A DNA stretch of 64,000 nucleotides, taken from assembly GCA_013400975.1 (NCBI GenBank), contig WBMZ01009030.1, positions 62,001 to 126,000 on the forward strand, read 5' to 3'. Shown here piece after piece: positions 1-12,496 of this stretch (within the stretch, counting starts at the first letter, position 1; the number at the start of each line of letters is the position of its first letter). The translations under genes were made by a program, and so were the position numbers. Source of the stretch: Atrichornis clamosus (taxonomy: Eukaryota; Chordata; Aves; Passeriformes; Menuridae). Under the pieces are notes generated by a model. The model was not told the DNA's origin, did not search any database, and was given only the letters and a program-made list of their open reading frames with translations.

Positions 1-3000
1 TAGGTAGGCAGTTGTGGTTTATTAACATACATGTGGGAGACAGTGACTGAGTCTCAACAAAAAAATAGTTTGAAATTTCAGCAATTAGAATCTAATACTC
101 TCCCCTTGTGTTGGTAATGTTGTTTTCTGTCACAGAACTGACATGCTGGTAGCATAAGTTTACAGCAGACAAGAAAGGCAGGAGTCTGCTCAGTGGAGTG
201 GAAGCAAAAACATCTTGTCAACTTACTTTAAACAGTTTTTGGAGTTTCTCTCTCTTTTTCTAAAACTTTTTGATTGCAATAACTGAGGGTTTTACACTGA
301 ACAGTTGTGTGCAATTACACCATGGCACTATCCAATTAACCACCCAAGGTAGCACAGCTCAAAGAGATAGCTAAATGATGTGTCTCAGCAGTGCTCCATG
401 TGTGTTAACCAGGGGGCTGGAGCAATGTTCTTTGGGAGTGCTGAATCCATTTCATGGTGCCTGTATGCTGTTTTAAGAAGTACAAATTTTCGTGGTGTCC
501 ACGTGTTCATTCTAATGATTTGTATATTTCTGCCTCATTAATTCAGACTAGAAAGTTTTTCCGTAGTGTGTCTTTGTTCTGTCTTTCTGCCTGATGTGTG
601 TACATGGAAGATGTGGACGATGTGATTTCAGTGCCTTTTTCCTGCCCATCTGAAATGGAGAATTCTGCTTCTGAAATTGTTTTCCAGTAGAACAGCAAAC
701 ATTTTACCTGCCTTGACCCTCCCCACTCCTTTCCTAATTCATTTTGCCAGCACAAAGTCGTTTTTTTTTTCTCCTGCAGGAATAGTAAGCCAATGATAAA
801 TTATTGTGTCGTATACAATCTCACTGGTTTCAAATCTTCAGAATTATCTTCTGAGCATTTTGGCACCCTTTTGGAGGAACTCCAAGCTTGTTCTCTCACT
901 TTCTTGGATCAGTAACATTAAGTAATAAGTGCCCGCCTTCACATCCCCCCACTCCTGCAAAAAACCATCAGACAACCAAAAAGACAACCAAATGAACAAC
1001 ATTCCCTCCAAAACCCCCCTCCCCAACTCAATAACCTAAACTAAATTCAAGTCAGAATTGAATATGATTGTATTTAATGTGAACACTCTGTCTTTATAGA
1101 TACAAAATTCTACTTAGGGTAGTAAATAAATAAGTTTCCTCATGAGATGTCACTGAGAATTAGGAGGCTCTGTGGAAAGAATCATGCGAAGTATGGCAGA
1201 GGGCTTGGAGACCTTTAGTGTCTGTGTCCACCAGCTCCTGCTTGGGGGTTAAATGGAATGGCGCCCATCTTTCAGCATTTGGTGCCAAGATACTCTACTT
1301 CTATACAGATACAGATGAAATTTTTTTTGGAAGGAGCTTTTTCACATGCTCTTGAAGCTGTTTAGTAAATCCCATTTCTGTTGCCTTTTGCATCAGATTT
1401 CTTGTGTTTCTGTTTTTCTTCTCCTTTTTTAAAAAACTGAGTTATCTATGCAGAACACAAATAATACAATTAGGATGGATGAGAATGAAAGAAACCAGTA
1501 GAAAGCTTCCTACTTACTTCAGTCAGCTTTAGGTTGTAATCACCAACGTTTCTTGTATTGGTTTAGAAAAGCAGGCATTCCCTCTTGCGTGGCTTTATCA
1601 GCCCCTTAGGAGGTTTGACCATTACAAGAGTTGCGTGACAGTCAAATTAGGGTATTCTGCTTAAATATCTACACTTCAGTGAATTTCAGAAAGCAGTCAT
1701 TGATCTTACAGCTTGAATAGAAATATTTTTATTATAAAATAAGGCATCTTATGATGACCAATATAGTAGGTAATTTTTTTTTGCTTTATTTTGACCTGTG
1801 ACAGACATATCTAAAAACCAGTAACTGATGTGATACATGTCACTGAAAACACGCAGTAGAGAAAGAAGGCACTAAATATAATGACACGGTTAATTTATTA
1901 AAACTCAGAAATTCACCAAGTGTATTTCTCAAGAGTGTCATAATTAGTTTATCTCTAATTAGTTTGGAAAGACTGTAGGAGCTGTAATGCCGAGTCAAGC
2001 AGTCAGACTTCATAGAAATTACAGCTGGTAAAATATTCCTGTTTTCTTATGGTGCTGATCATGTTTCCTTGTAAAAGCAAAATAAGCTGGGATTGTAAGC
2101 TTGTTGCACTGTGCAAGTCAAACATTTATTTACAAATATATTTAAGTTCCTGAGATGGCAAACTGTAGTAATGGCTTTTGAAAGTGAGTCAGTGTAATGT
2201 CAGCTTTACAAAACGATGGTTCTGTTGACAGTAGTCTTGAATAGCTGGCCAGTCTCTTCTTAAAAGAAGTCAAAGCATAAATCAGTATGCTATTATTTTT
2301 TTTTAATGAGCTCATTAATCAAGCACTTTCTTTAGCAAAATACCCTTTCCTAAACTGCATCTGTCAATATAGGATATGATCATCTGTGTTTGTGCAAACA
2401 ATAATTTACTATTGTTCTTTATTAACATGATAAAGTGAAGTGCTGGCTTGCACTTCAAAATCTAAATCATTGTCTATGGAAAGGAAATATATCCAGAGTT
2501 CTAGCAATGTGTTCAGGGTGATAAACCTCTTGCAAAACTACTCCAGGGACTGAACAGCCCATCTGTATTGCTAAGTCTTTCTTGTATCACAGTGTGTTGT
2601 GATCAGTTACGTACTGACCAGCACCAAATTCTGGTTTTGCCCAGCAATTAAGCTGCATGTTGCTACCAATTTTTCACTCCAATTTTGGAATGTCAGTGTT
2701 ATTTCTAAAACTGGTGAATCCTCTTCTTAGAACCGTTTTCCACTGTGAGTATTTAATTTTGCCCCTCTTCATTGCATTCAGATGAGGAGCATCTTTGTTA
2801 ATAAAATGAATTCAGAGGTGCTTCACATGGGATCGTGTGAAGGGTCTTAACAAGACCTCATCTCCGTCTGGAGAGATGGGGCACACTTCCAGCATCAAAG
2901 GGTGCAGTCAACCAAATGCTGATTTTTGAAGTGTGCAGTGTACTGTATATGAAAATGGCTCATGTTTGATTGTCTGTTGGTTTAGACTAAAACCAGACTG

Positions 3001-5432
3001 CCCAATTTTCTTTGCCTTTGGCTGAGTTTTCTTCTGACATGTTATCGTAGAATTGTTGGTGAAAACCATAGGTTCACTTCAGCAGAAAAGTGATGCCTTC
3101 TGGTTCTAACAGTGGGGCTGAAGGGACAAACTAGGAGATGTCGCCTTCCTGTAGGCATTCTTGAGGCACCTTATGTGCTTCTTATCTGTAAGTACATAAA
3201 TATTTTAGTTTCACATAGCAATAGAAAACCCTTTTGCTTGGACTGCTTTTGCTGTTAGACATTTGCCTGAGTATGTTCTGCTCAGAATTTTGTTCTACTG
3301 AGACTTTTGTTGGTTAGCTCATTGTTAGCCAAACCCGGTTTTTAAACAGTCTGAGTGGGCTACCTTGGAGAGACCACTTAGAGCAGATAAAATTGATTTT
3401 TCACTTTTAACCAGAAAGGTTGCTGTAACCTTTTTGAGGCAATGGACTCACTATATCAACAGACTTTTCTTAGGCTTAGCTTCCTTTTTTTTTAATTTCC
3501 AAAACTGAAGAACCTCAGTGGAGGTCTTGCTCATGCAGAAGTATGTAACAAGCAGATGCTAGGATGATGGAAGTTATGGAAGTTACTAATTAATCTTTCA
3601 TTCTAGAATTTTTTAATACTCTTACTTCTTTAATTGCTGGGAGTTGGGGTTTTTTTCATGGTATTACTAAGGATAAACTGTTTCTATAAGCATATCTCTT
3701 ATTTAATAGAATAGTTAAAGTGCTGCTCAATCTGGAATGATTTTTTTCTTAAACTGTCAGATGAGATTTATGGTGCATTTGTGGTATCAAAGTCAAGTGC
3801 CCTAGATACAATAGCTTCTGTTGACCTTGTGTCAATTCCAGACTGATTTCTAATTGATTTAAAGTAGTATATTAGAACATATGTAGTCTTTGATAGCAGA
3901 TTTTTAAAATGCACTTCTAAAAATACACAAAGAGCATAGCAAGTCTAAATGGGTTCTACGGCCAGTGAAGACGTTTTTGTAGGAATACATCAATATCTAC
4001 TTAGAGTAGTCTGCTGAGATTATTCATGTATTGAAATTATACTTTAAAATAATTAGATATTTATCTGGAAAGCACTGGGGGCTGGGGAGAAGAGCACTTC
4101 TATAAGCCTGAGGTTTTTATAACATTTGCAGTCCATTAGTTAGAAGATGCAATATTCATTTTTTCAGTAGTGGAAGATTTATGTCTTTCAGTTAATTGCT
4201 AATACTTGTGATTTTAAAGAGTATAGAGTATTCACTTGAGACTATTCCTTTAGATATACATGAAAATACAAATCGTACAGCTATACAGAAACTCCCAGTA
4301 TGTGTACTATGAGGCACAACTAACATGCACGTTTGTTAGTTGGAGTGGGGAGTTCATCAAAAGTCTCTTCATTGTGTGGGGCTGGACTGCCAACCCCCAA
4401 ATGTACTGAGTTTGCATCTTGGAGAGTGAGCTGTAAGGCAAAAGGAGTTGAGAGGTGACTTTTTTTTCTGCTGGAACAGTTACAGGGCAAAGCACAGATC
4501 CTGTGTCTGTGCGGTGAGTAGCAGCATTATAGAACTGCTAATAAATAAGAAAATAAGAGTTAAATACAATCTTGAAATGTGCAAGATTTATTTTCAAAAT
4601 ACGAAGGAAGAAAAATGACAACCTCCTGCAGTGATGGTAGTTACTAAATTGAAGAGATGCAGGACTTGAACAAATGCAGATGTTGTTTAGGGACAGTCAC
4701 TCATCCCTTTTAATGTAAGATAGCCCAGCTGTATAATGCTTTCAAAGCTTTAAAATACCTTAAAATATGAAATTTGGTAAGAAAAAAAAAGTAGTTTGAG
4801 GAGCACTCAGACCTGGAGTAATTCCTGCTTGTGCTTTTGGAAATTCTTCAAAGACAAAATACAAAAATTATAAAGCAGTAGGTACTTTGGAAATAATTGT
4901 GTCAAAATGTAAAGGCATGTATTTTCTCTGGGTTGCTTTCTTGTCTTTCTTGAGATAGTTGTAGCAATTTTTCTTGTAGCTTACTGATTCTCCTTCATGC
5001 ACCTGTAGCATTCTAGAAGCTGTGATGTAGTAATAAGTACCTTCTTTAGAGAGCTGGGAGATTGCTGGCCCTTGTGAATTTCCATCGAGTGCCGCAGGCT
5101 TCAAGGGCCTGGCCCACGCTCTGTCCCTGGGCTCTCACGCCTGTCATCTAGGTCTGACGTTTTAGATTTTCCAAGTTATTTTATGGGGAAAAAGTATAAA
5201 GGGTTGTTTTGGGGTTGTTTTTTTTTTTGATAAGCGCAAACTAATAATTTAGAAATACTTGAGTTACTGCTTAGTGATTTAAGTGACACATTTGTCTGGG
5301 CAAAGCCAGTGCTACGCAGTAGAAATACAGCCCCGAGTGTGTCTGTGCAGTGACCTGAGCAGCTGCTGCATCTTGGACGGAGTGAAAGCTCCTTGCAATT
5401 TGTGGTAGTGCTCTGTGTAACTGGTTGTAACT
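1..5432. other. AT-rich non-coding stretch, no gene seen
   Basis: No open frame here shows family motifs, and there is no clear repeat boundary. Short T and A runs occur (for example near 770, 2296, 3486 and 4784), as do TAATTA-type motifs near 1945-1965. A minus-strand open frame at 4868-5104 is 78 codons long with a fairly protein-like composition, but I cannot link it to a family or to splice sites. The segment reads as ordinary intron or intergenic DNA. Confidence 0.6.
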
Positions 5433-5480
5433 GGCAGAGTAACTACATGTGCAAAGAAAAGTAGGACAGTAAAACCAGCG
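5433..5480 (+). repeat. 48-bp direct repeat, copy 1 (before the N)
   Basis: This 48-bp segment is repeated without mismatch at 5506-5553. It ends directly before the single ambiguous base of the window, N at 5481. An exact repeat abutting an N is typical of a failed overlap merge or a gap closed without collapsing the shared flank. A true tandem duplication is the alternative. Confidence 0.85.
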
Positions 5481-5481
5481 N
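5481..5481. other. ambiguous base (N), probable assembly join
   Basis: This is the only non-ACGT base in the window. It lies between two identical 48-bp segments, with 24 further bases before the second copy. It probably marks a contig join and not biology. Confidence 0.7.
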
Positions 5482-5505
5482 GGGGCACCTTCCCACTTGG
5501 GCCTA

Positions 5506-5553
5506 GGCAGAGTAACTACATGTGCAAAGAAAAGTAGGACAGTAAAACCAGCG
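5506..5553 (+). repeat. 48-bp direct repeat, copy 2 (after the N)
   Basis: This copy is identical to 5433-5480 at an offset of 73 bases. The bases flanking the two copies differ, so the duplicated tract has sharp ends. If it is an artefact, the real locus is 73 bases shorter and reading frames across it change. Confidence 0.85.
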
Positions 5554-6849
5554 GAAGTTGTCTTCTGCAGGGTGATGATAACTTTCCTCATGCCTTCACC
5601 TCTGAAGCCGTCTGGAAAACATTATTTGGCCAATATGCCTTCCGTGGGATTCATCACCACAAGTGTTTTTGTCTGTCATGAACAAACCTGATAGGTTATA
5701 AAATACAGTCTGGGAGAGAAGATTACTTTTGAAACATCTTTTCAAAGGAAAATTGTTCCATTAAAAGATCGTTTTCTTATAAAGTAAACCTGTCTACAGA
5801 AATTTATTTTTTTTTATCCCCATGTTTGAAATAAAGTCAAAATATTTCAAGATTAGAGTCAGCTCTGTGCACGACTTCAGTGAAACTAGTTTTCATTTCC
5901 TCCTGTCCCTTTGCTGGGTGAATGGGAGTTTCTTCCTTGATACTGGTGATGTACTAGACAGGGTCTTTAATGCATGTTACTGTGGGGACTGGGGAAAATG
6001 CCATAAACCAGGTCTTGCACAAAGACAAACCCATTGGCAGGGGTGGAGGATGAAGTACCTATTTGACAACAGTCTTGAGCAAAGTATTTTAGCTTCTTAA
6101 ATTGTATTATTCATTGATTTATTTTAAAAATACTTTAAGATACTTTTCTTTTCCTAAATCATTTCTAGTTCAGTTGAAACCTAGCATTTAAAATCCAGGG
6201 CTGAATAATTTACTGTTGCTTACCAGGATTTCTGTGCTTTTCAACTTACGTTGAAGTGTAGAAAGTTGTCTTAGAAATCCGCTGTTTTGTGAAATGTTTT
6301 CACTCATAGAAACCAAGAAACCAACATACAAAATCCTGTATAATAAAACACCCATCTGCTTTTAGCAAACTTCTAAGGATTTCAAAGAGCGTAAAGCCCT
6401 GAGAGGGCTTTGAGGACTTCTCGCTGGGGCTGATCATAGATGTTCAAAGTACATGGATGGTTTGTGTTTATGAGCTTTCACAGAGAAACTCAGGCTTGAA
6501 TTTTTCAATAGTGTTCCTGTTTCTGTCTGGTACAAGGACTGAGTAAGTTGTTTAAACAAGCTGGTAGTAACTTTTCCCTTATTTCATATTTTACCTTTTA
6601 AATGCACAGGCCTCATTCTATGCTGTATCAGGAAGGTTCCCAATATTCCTCTTCTTTCTGTACTATGGTGCTGCTAATATCTGTCATGCATTCCTGGTTA
6701 TCAAGGGGAGACTTTGCCACTTCAAGTTAAATAGCTTCAAATGTCAGGAATAGTGCCACAGTCTCGACTGAGAAGCAGTAATAATATTGTGATGTCTCTA
6801 AGAGGCTGCTGCTGACTCTTGTTGGACTGATTTTCACTGATAGCTCTGC
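5554..6849. other. non-coding stretch, nothing recognised
   Basis: AT-rich single-copy sequence. Both strands carry short open frames near 5497-5691 and 5822-6100, but neither has domain motifs, a splice context or a recognisable product. Confidence 0.5.
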
Positions 6850-6965
6850 CATGATCCTCTAGTCCAACTTCTGGAGCACTTTAGGGCTGACCAAAATTTA
6901 AAGCATGTGGTTGAGGGCAGTGTCCCAATGACTCTTTAACACTGTCAGGCTCGGCGTAGTAAAGG
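6850..6965 (-). mobile_element. old CR1 LINE 3' fragment
   Basis: The stretch contains CR1-type antisense phrases: a 'tctagtccaac' block near the element's 3' end, then a segment resembling the 'gggcagtgtcc...ctctt...aacactg' part of CR1 consensus sequences. The copy is strongly diverged and lacks the terminal octamer repeat, so it is an old truncated copy in minus orientation. The boundaries are approximate. Confidence 0.55.
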
Positions 6966-9727
6966 CTGGCAGCATGCTGCTTCCAGCAAATACCCCGGGA
7001 GTCGCATTCGGAGAGTCACTTCTGCAGTGAAACTTATTGATTTATTGAAATCTTAGGATTGCCTTGGGATCCCAAACTCCCTCAATGGCATCTTACAGTG
7101 TAGCATCGCTAGGCTACTAATATTGATGGCAATCCCCTGTTGTACTTTACAGAACCTGTTTGAAGATGTCATGGGAAATAACACATAAACTCTGTAGATG
7201 GCAATGTCTGCAATCATTATGCAGTTTGATGCATTGCACTTTGAATATTTTAGGGGATTACTTTGAGGCATGTATTCCAACACTAATTTTCTTATACATC
7301 TTTACATTATATATGTAATGGATTGATGGATGGCTCAGTGACACATGGAGAGTTTGGTGGGAGTCTGGTGAAGAGTGGTTATTGCCAATTGAGCTTGAAT
7401 TTAACACAGGAATAAGGAATTGTACTTGCCAGAGTGATTAATTACATCTGATAAGAATCAATAATCCTTTGTCAGTTTCTCTAGACATCCTCTTTGAAAT
7501 GATGGATCTACAGTATTTTACAGTGGTCATTAGATTATGTGTGGAAATGGTAAGGGGTACATGCATGTGAATGGGGTGTGAAAAGCTTACTGAAGCAATG
7601 TGATGGTATAACTAACAATTACTTAATCATACTGGTGGAAGTTAATTGCATCATTTGCTGCAAAGTAAAGGACTGTGTTCCCAAAAGACATTCTTTAAGT
7701 TTAAACTCAGAATAGCAGGGAAGTAACAGCAGTAATCATCTATGTTCTTGTGTTGTTTTTTTTTTAAAGTAACATGATTAATTAAAAATATAATCAATTC
7801 TTTTAACTAACAGATAACTGATTAAAACAGAGGCAGGTATATTTAATGATAACTAGTTTCAAATCTTGGCATCTATAATTCACAATTGCTGTTACATCAA
7901 ATGCAATTGTTTCTGTTATTTAAGTGGGGTTCTGGGGAGAAACACAATTCCAGTGATCATGATAGAATTTAAGATGGGTGTTTCACTATTTCAGTATTCT
8001 GGGAAGAAGTAGTAAATGAACAATTTTAAGTATTGTGCTTTACATTTAAAAAACCCCACAAACTAGAAGAGGACACTTTCACCATCAGGTCATCTCTTGC
8101 TATATGAATGATGAATCTGCTGAGAGAAATTTTCTTTGGGTATTTTTAAACTACTTCTCTAATTTTGGTCCTGCTGCTGTAACTTTGTTTGTGTGTCTTA
8201 TTTTATCCCTATATTCCCTAAACTGCTTTCAAGTGGAGCTTGCTGGAGAGAGATTTAATGCCTCAGAAATGGGATTTAAATTTATTTGTGCACTCATGAG
8301 CAGAACACTGATATGTAAGGGAACATACGAAAAAAAAGTTCTTTTGTTGAAAGTCTGCCTCCAAACTGGCAAAAAAAATGCTTGATGGGTTTCTTTGGCT
8401 CTGCCTGAACTCTTCAGCTCTCTGCCTGGAGCATCATCAGCCTGCTAGAGATCACTTGTTCTGAAAAGAATATATTTTTATAAAGAGTGAAATTCCCATA
8501 AAGAGCTCTTAAACGTTAGTAGACTAGCAGTATTATCTTTCTCCTCCATGATCATAACAAGAAAACGTTTTTGTCTTTAAATGAAAAGTCAAATCAAATC
8601 TCCAGTCACGCTTCCTTACAGCTGAAGCTGGATGAGATGGTCTAAAGTGCTGGAACGACTTGTGCCAGTAAAAGATGCAGTCTCACTCCTTGCATTCTTC
8701 TGCCTGTGTGTGGCCCCAGTTGTGTTCATGTGAGCTCTTAGGGAATTGCTGCAGCTCACTAAGCCGCAGGCATCTAACAGAAGTGGAAAGTGGGAGTAGT
8801 TTGCTGCCGTGTCACTGGGTTGGAGCACTCGCTATGGCTGCTGTACAGGGATGGGCGTGGAAGGAGACAGGACTGCAGAGCCAGGAACAAGTTGGAGAGA
8901 GACGAGCAGTGCAGACACACACTTGGTATGCGGTGCTGTCTCGTGATCGGCTTAGTTGTCCTGCTAGGTGTCTTTAAAGCCTGAGTACCAGGAGTGCTAT
9001 CTCTGGTATTAGAACTTGTTATGAACGAAAGATAACTTCTTCTTAGAGGAGAGGACATTGCTAAGCAACTGGTAGCACAGTAGCAGTTTGGAATATTTAT
9101 GTGACATAAGCTTTATTTTTTGTGTGAGAGCTTTGTATTTTCTAGCCAACCTCTCCTACCCCCAGATCTTCTGTGGTTGTTCCCAGTTCTGTAGCTGAAG
9201 TTGCCTAGCAGTTAGGTCTGTTTGGAAGGTATTCTGCAAAAGCCTTGTGTGACAGAAGGTACTTCCTGTTCTTTCCAAGTTGATAGGGCAAATATATATA
9301 TTCTGGCATTGGTGGTTCTGATAAGCAGATAAACACTATCATTTGGGAGATGCAAATGTCCATACTAATAAAACTGAGTTTTACGGTATAGATTGGAACT
9401 CTCACTTCACAAGAGTGTTTTCCTACTGTTTCTATGATTTTTGTGATCTAAATGAGTGGTATGTGGGATAAATGTGACAGCTTATTCCCTCCTGTTTACA
9501 GACCTCATCTGCTGATACACACCATCACACAGCTGGCCATATGTTCTTAGGGTGTGATAGAATTTATGAAGATCCTTGGAAACATTTAAATGGGGACATA
9601 ATGTGAAGGGCATTAGAGAGCTACAGTGTAGAGTCTGAAATTTACCTTTAAAAATTTATCTGCCTGTGTACTGCTTAATGTTTGTATTGCCTCTCAAAGA
9701 ATGGATATATGGCTACTGAATGATGGG
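6966..9727. other. AT-rich non-coding stretch with homeodomain-like motifs
   Basis: No gene is recognised. Around 7770-7920 there is a run of ATTA/TAAT and CAATT motifs (GATTAATTAA, ATAATCAATT, ACAATTG, GCAATTG) that looks like a conserved non-coding element. A 93-codon plus-strand open frame at 8104-8385 has no motif or splice support. At 8630-9050 the GC content is higher and both strands are open, as expected by chance. Confidence 0.5.
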
Positions 9728-9804
9728 CCAGATTTGTCCTCAGTTCCTTGACTTCAGTGAAGTTGCTCCTGATCTACACTGGTGTAACTTCAGTGCAAAT
9801 CTGG
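9728..9804. repeat. 77-bp palindromic interspersed repeat unit
   Basis: The unit starts with CCAGATTTG (9728-9736) and ends with its exact reverse complement CAAATCTGG (9796-9804). Inside are two nested hairpin motifs: ACTTC-AGT-GAAGT and TACAC-TG-GTGTA. Sequences of this type, with a 'gatttacac(t/c)(g/a)gtgtaa' core next to 'cttcagtg(g)aagt', are as I recall a widespread old repeat in sauropsid genomes, but I cannot name the family. The shape fits a MITE-like or other hairpin-forming repeat. Confidence 0.45.
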
Positions 9805-11948
9805 TGCTGTTATTCTACTCCTGGAGTCAGATGTAGTCTACTTCTGACATGGCATTTCAGAGTCCTACACAGGCAAGAATTCTGTCTAAATATAGAGACA
9901 TTTTAGAAGACTTCCTGGATATTTGTTTCTCACTCCAAACAATGGTGATTCATATATTTGTTACGTAACTTCTATGTTTTTTTCCTTCCTTTTCATTTAG
10001 TAATGCAGCAGTGTAAATGCCAGCAATGCCAAACCCCCTAAAATACTGAATTTTTTTTTTTTTTTTTTTTTTACTTCTTTTGACCAAGATTTTTCTCTAG
10101 AGTTTTTTATGATCGGTGTATTTTAGATTTTATTTCTGTATTATTTGTTCTTGGTATTAGCTTTCCTTTTTACTACCTGAATGATATGCTTCAACTCTCA
10201 CACTGCAGAGTTTCTACTATTATGGACATCTGGTTTTCTTATAGTACTATGTTTATGTAGTTCCCTAATTCCTAATCATGTTAGCTTAGTTCTAGAGGGA
10301 CAGAATAATGTTAAATTTGATCCTTTTTCCCCTCTTATGTTTTTAATCCTCTATGGCTGTTAAAGTGTGCACATCTCTGAGATGCAGGAAAAAACATGTA
10401 GGCAGATGGATAGTTTAATAACCTTATAGACTTTCAGAAGTCAGTGTGCAAACTATATGAACTCCCTGTTGCTGGCAGGCACGTTAGCCTCCATCAGTTG
10501 AACTTCAATTGCTAAAAAGGAAAATCAAGGGAAAAATGGGCTTTGCTTAGGTTTGTATGAAAGTAGTAACCTTGAATAAATGCATTAACAGTATTAGATT
10601 TTAGGCCTCTCATTTTCAAAAGGTTACTCACAGAATTCTCATGTTATTTCAGGAAGGTAAGAATTCCATACTAAATCTATCTCACTTAATAGGGTTGGAT
10701 GTGGGGGTTGCTTACACAAGACTGATGGTGTATTTGCACTTGCTTCGGTTTGTTCATCTTAACTTTCAGAAAGATTCAGCAAAATCTCCAGAAAGAAATG
10801 AATGAGAAAAGTAACTGTGCTAAAAGACAGAAGTTGAATTGTGCTACAAGACAGAAAAAAACAGGAAAGTGAATTAATTGGGCTATTACGTTATCAAAAA
10901 AAAAAACTAGGCAAAGGGAAGCAGAAACTAATTTGGTTTTGGTGCACGTGTAGCGAGCGTCCAAAGGAAAACTGCAGGAATAGGAAATAAGTTTTGTACG
11001 TGCAGACAAACATGATGCTGTGGGGGTAAATGAAGCGTGGCTAAATAAAGAAGCAAAGTTAACATATTGAAACACCAAAGTGAAATATGGAGAAAGTAAG
11101 AATTTGGAGAATAGATGGCAAACTAACATCTGGCCTGGGTCTCATACTGCTGCTGAGCTGAAAAGTGACTCTGCAGGTACTTTGTGGCTTCTGTGACGTG
11201 TCTTCAGCAGCACGGGAGGGCAATGTGTTGAACTGAACTGCAACTTTAATTATGTTATAGGAGTGGCAGGAGGTCAATAATATTTGTAATATGAGCATTT
11301 GTGACAAATCAATTGTATAATGAAAGCAATTATAACATCATCAGAAGTCTGATAACCCAATAACTTTGTGATAATTAGTTTCTCAGTTACAGGAAATAAT
11401 TTACCACAGGAGATGCTGAAATAGTAGATATGAACACTAACAGCTGTAGCTATATCTGAGGCATATGTGCCTTTTAATATCAAGTTTGAATCCCATCATT
11501 CATTTGGACATTTCAGATTTTTTACAAGGAAGGGCTGGATTTGGAGCAGGGTTTACGCATATATATGGGTCTTTGGGTCCCTAAATAACTTGAAAAATAT
11601 TAGTTTATTGTATCCTTAAACAGAAAGGTGGTGGGAGTTGTTTTGCTATTTGTGTTTGCTTTTTTTGTCAGATCAGCATGTGCACTGGGGCAGGGGGAGG
11701 GCTGTGAACAAGTGCTTGAGGGCAGAGGATGAGAGTGAGAGTCCACTTTTCTGAGAGCAATTAGCAAGGGTACTGGGTTATGTCCAGCCTGAAACTGTAC
11801 CACATTTCAGTTCTGAGAAGTGACTTATATCTCTAATTAACTTCTGAGATGCACCCCCCGCTTCCATTTATTTAACTTGTGTAGCTGAACAAACTGATTC
11901 CTGAAAACTATGCTTGTGAAGCAAATCCTGGGTTATGCTTTAAAGCTA
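9805..11948. other. non-coding stretch including a 22-base T run
   Basis: No gene is recognised. It contains the longest homopolymer of the window (T22 at 10051-10072). A minus-strand open frame at 10776-11129 is rich in Phe, Ser, Leu and Cys, as expected from translating a purine-rich strand in reverse, and looks like chance. Confidence 0.5.
10051..10072 (+). repeat. poly-T run (22 bases)
   Basis: Uninterrupted run of 22 T. No SINE or retrocopy body is recognised next to it, so it is treated as a simple repeat. Confidence 0.9.
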
Positions 11949-12130
11949 ATAGAATCGTAGAATGGTTTGGGTTGGAAGGGCCCTCTAAGGTCATCCAGTT
12001 CTAAGCCCCTGCCGTGGGCAGGGACACTTTCCACTATCCCAGGTTGCTCCAAGCCCTGTCCAACCTGGCGTTGAACTCTTCCAGGAATGGGGCAGCCACA
12101 ACTTCTCTGGGCAGCCTGTGTCAGTGACTA
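11949..12130 (-). mobile_element. CR1 LINE 3' end, truncated
   Basis: Reading from the left, the segment shows the antisense CR1 tail: an 'atagaatcgtagaat' terminal octamer-type repeat, 'ggtttgggttggaaggg', 'ggtcatccag', 'gggcagggacac', 'aggttgctccaagccc', 'gtccaacctgg' and 'aatggggcagccacaac'. These are diagnostic of avian CR1 3' ends. The copy is about 180 bp, 5'-truncated, in minus orientation, and contains no coding part of the reverse transcriptase. Confidence 0.93.
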
Positions 12131-12466
12131 TGATAAGATTTATTATTTATGAAACCATCCTGTTTGAATAAAAGACAGTCATTACCATTCAGAACAGTTT
12201 TTGTGCCAGAGTTTTGACGATCATAGGAAAAATTAATTTTTAGATCTACAGATTTATTGCTTTCTTACCTTGCAAGTGTATTCTATCGTACCTATCATGG
12301 TACGATTGGAATTTTTGAGCATATGATGTTGAAAAAAAGTATGTGAAGAACATTTTGCCAGCATTATTTCTGAACCTGATGAGGGAAATCAGTGTGGGTT
12401 CACATGGCTTCTTATTCACTGTAATTATTCTGCTGGCACTTGGTCTCAAGGTTGGGAGATGTGTTT

Positions 12467-12496
12467 GACACATAGGATGACATGACACATAGGATG
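12467..12496 (+). repeat. 13-bp direct repeat pair, period 17
   Basis: GACACATAGGATG occurs at 12467-12479 and again at 12484-12496. This is a small local duplication, probably from replication slippage. Confidence 0.8.

Noticed and set aside
4868..5104. 78-codon minus-strand frame with balanced composition
   Set aside because: Considered as a terminal exon, but no acceptor with matching phase, no recognised family and no support nearby.
5271..5691. Open frames on both strands around the N
   Set aside because: The frames run through a probable assembly duplication, and both strands look equally open, so neither is supported.
10776..11129. 117-codon minus-strand frame rich in Phe, Leu, Ser and Cys
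   Set aside because: The composition follows from a purine-rich plus strand. The hydrophobic look is not evidence of a membrane protein.
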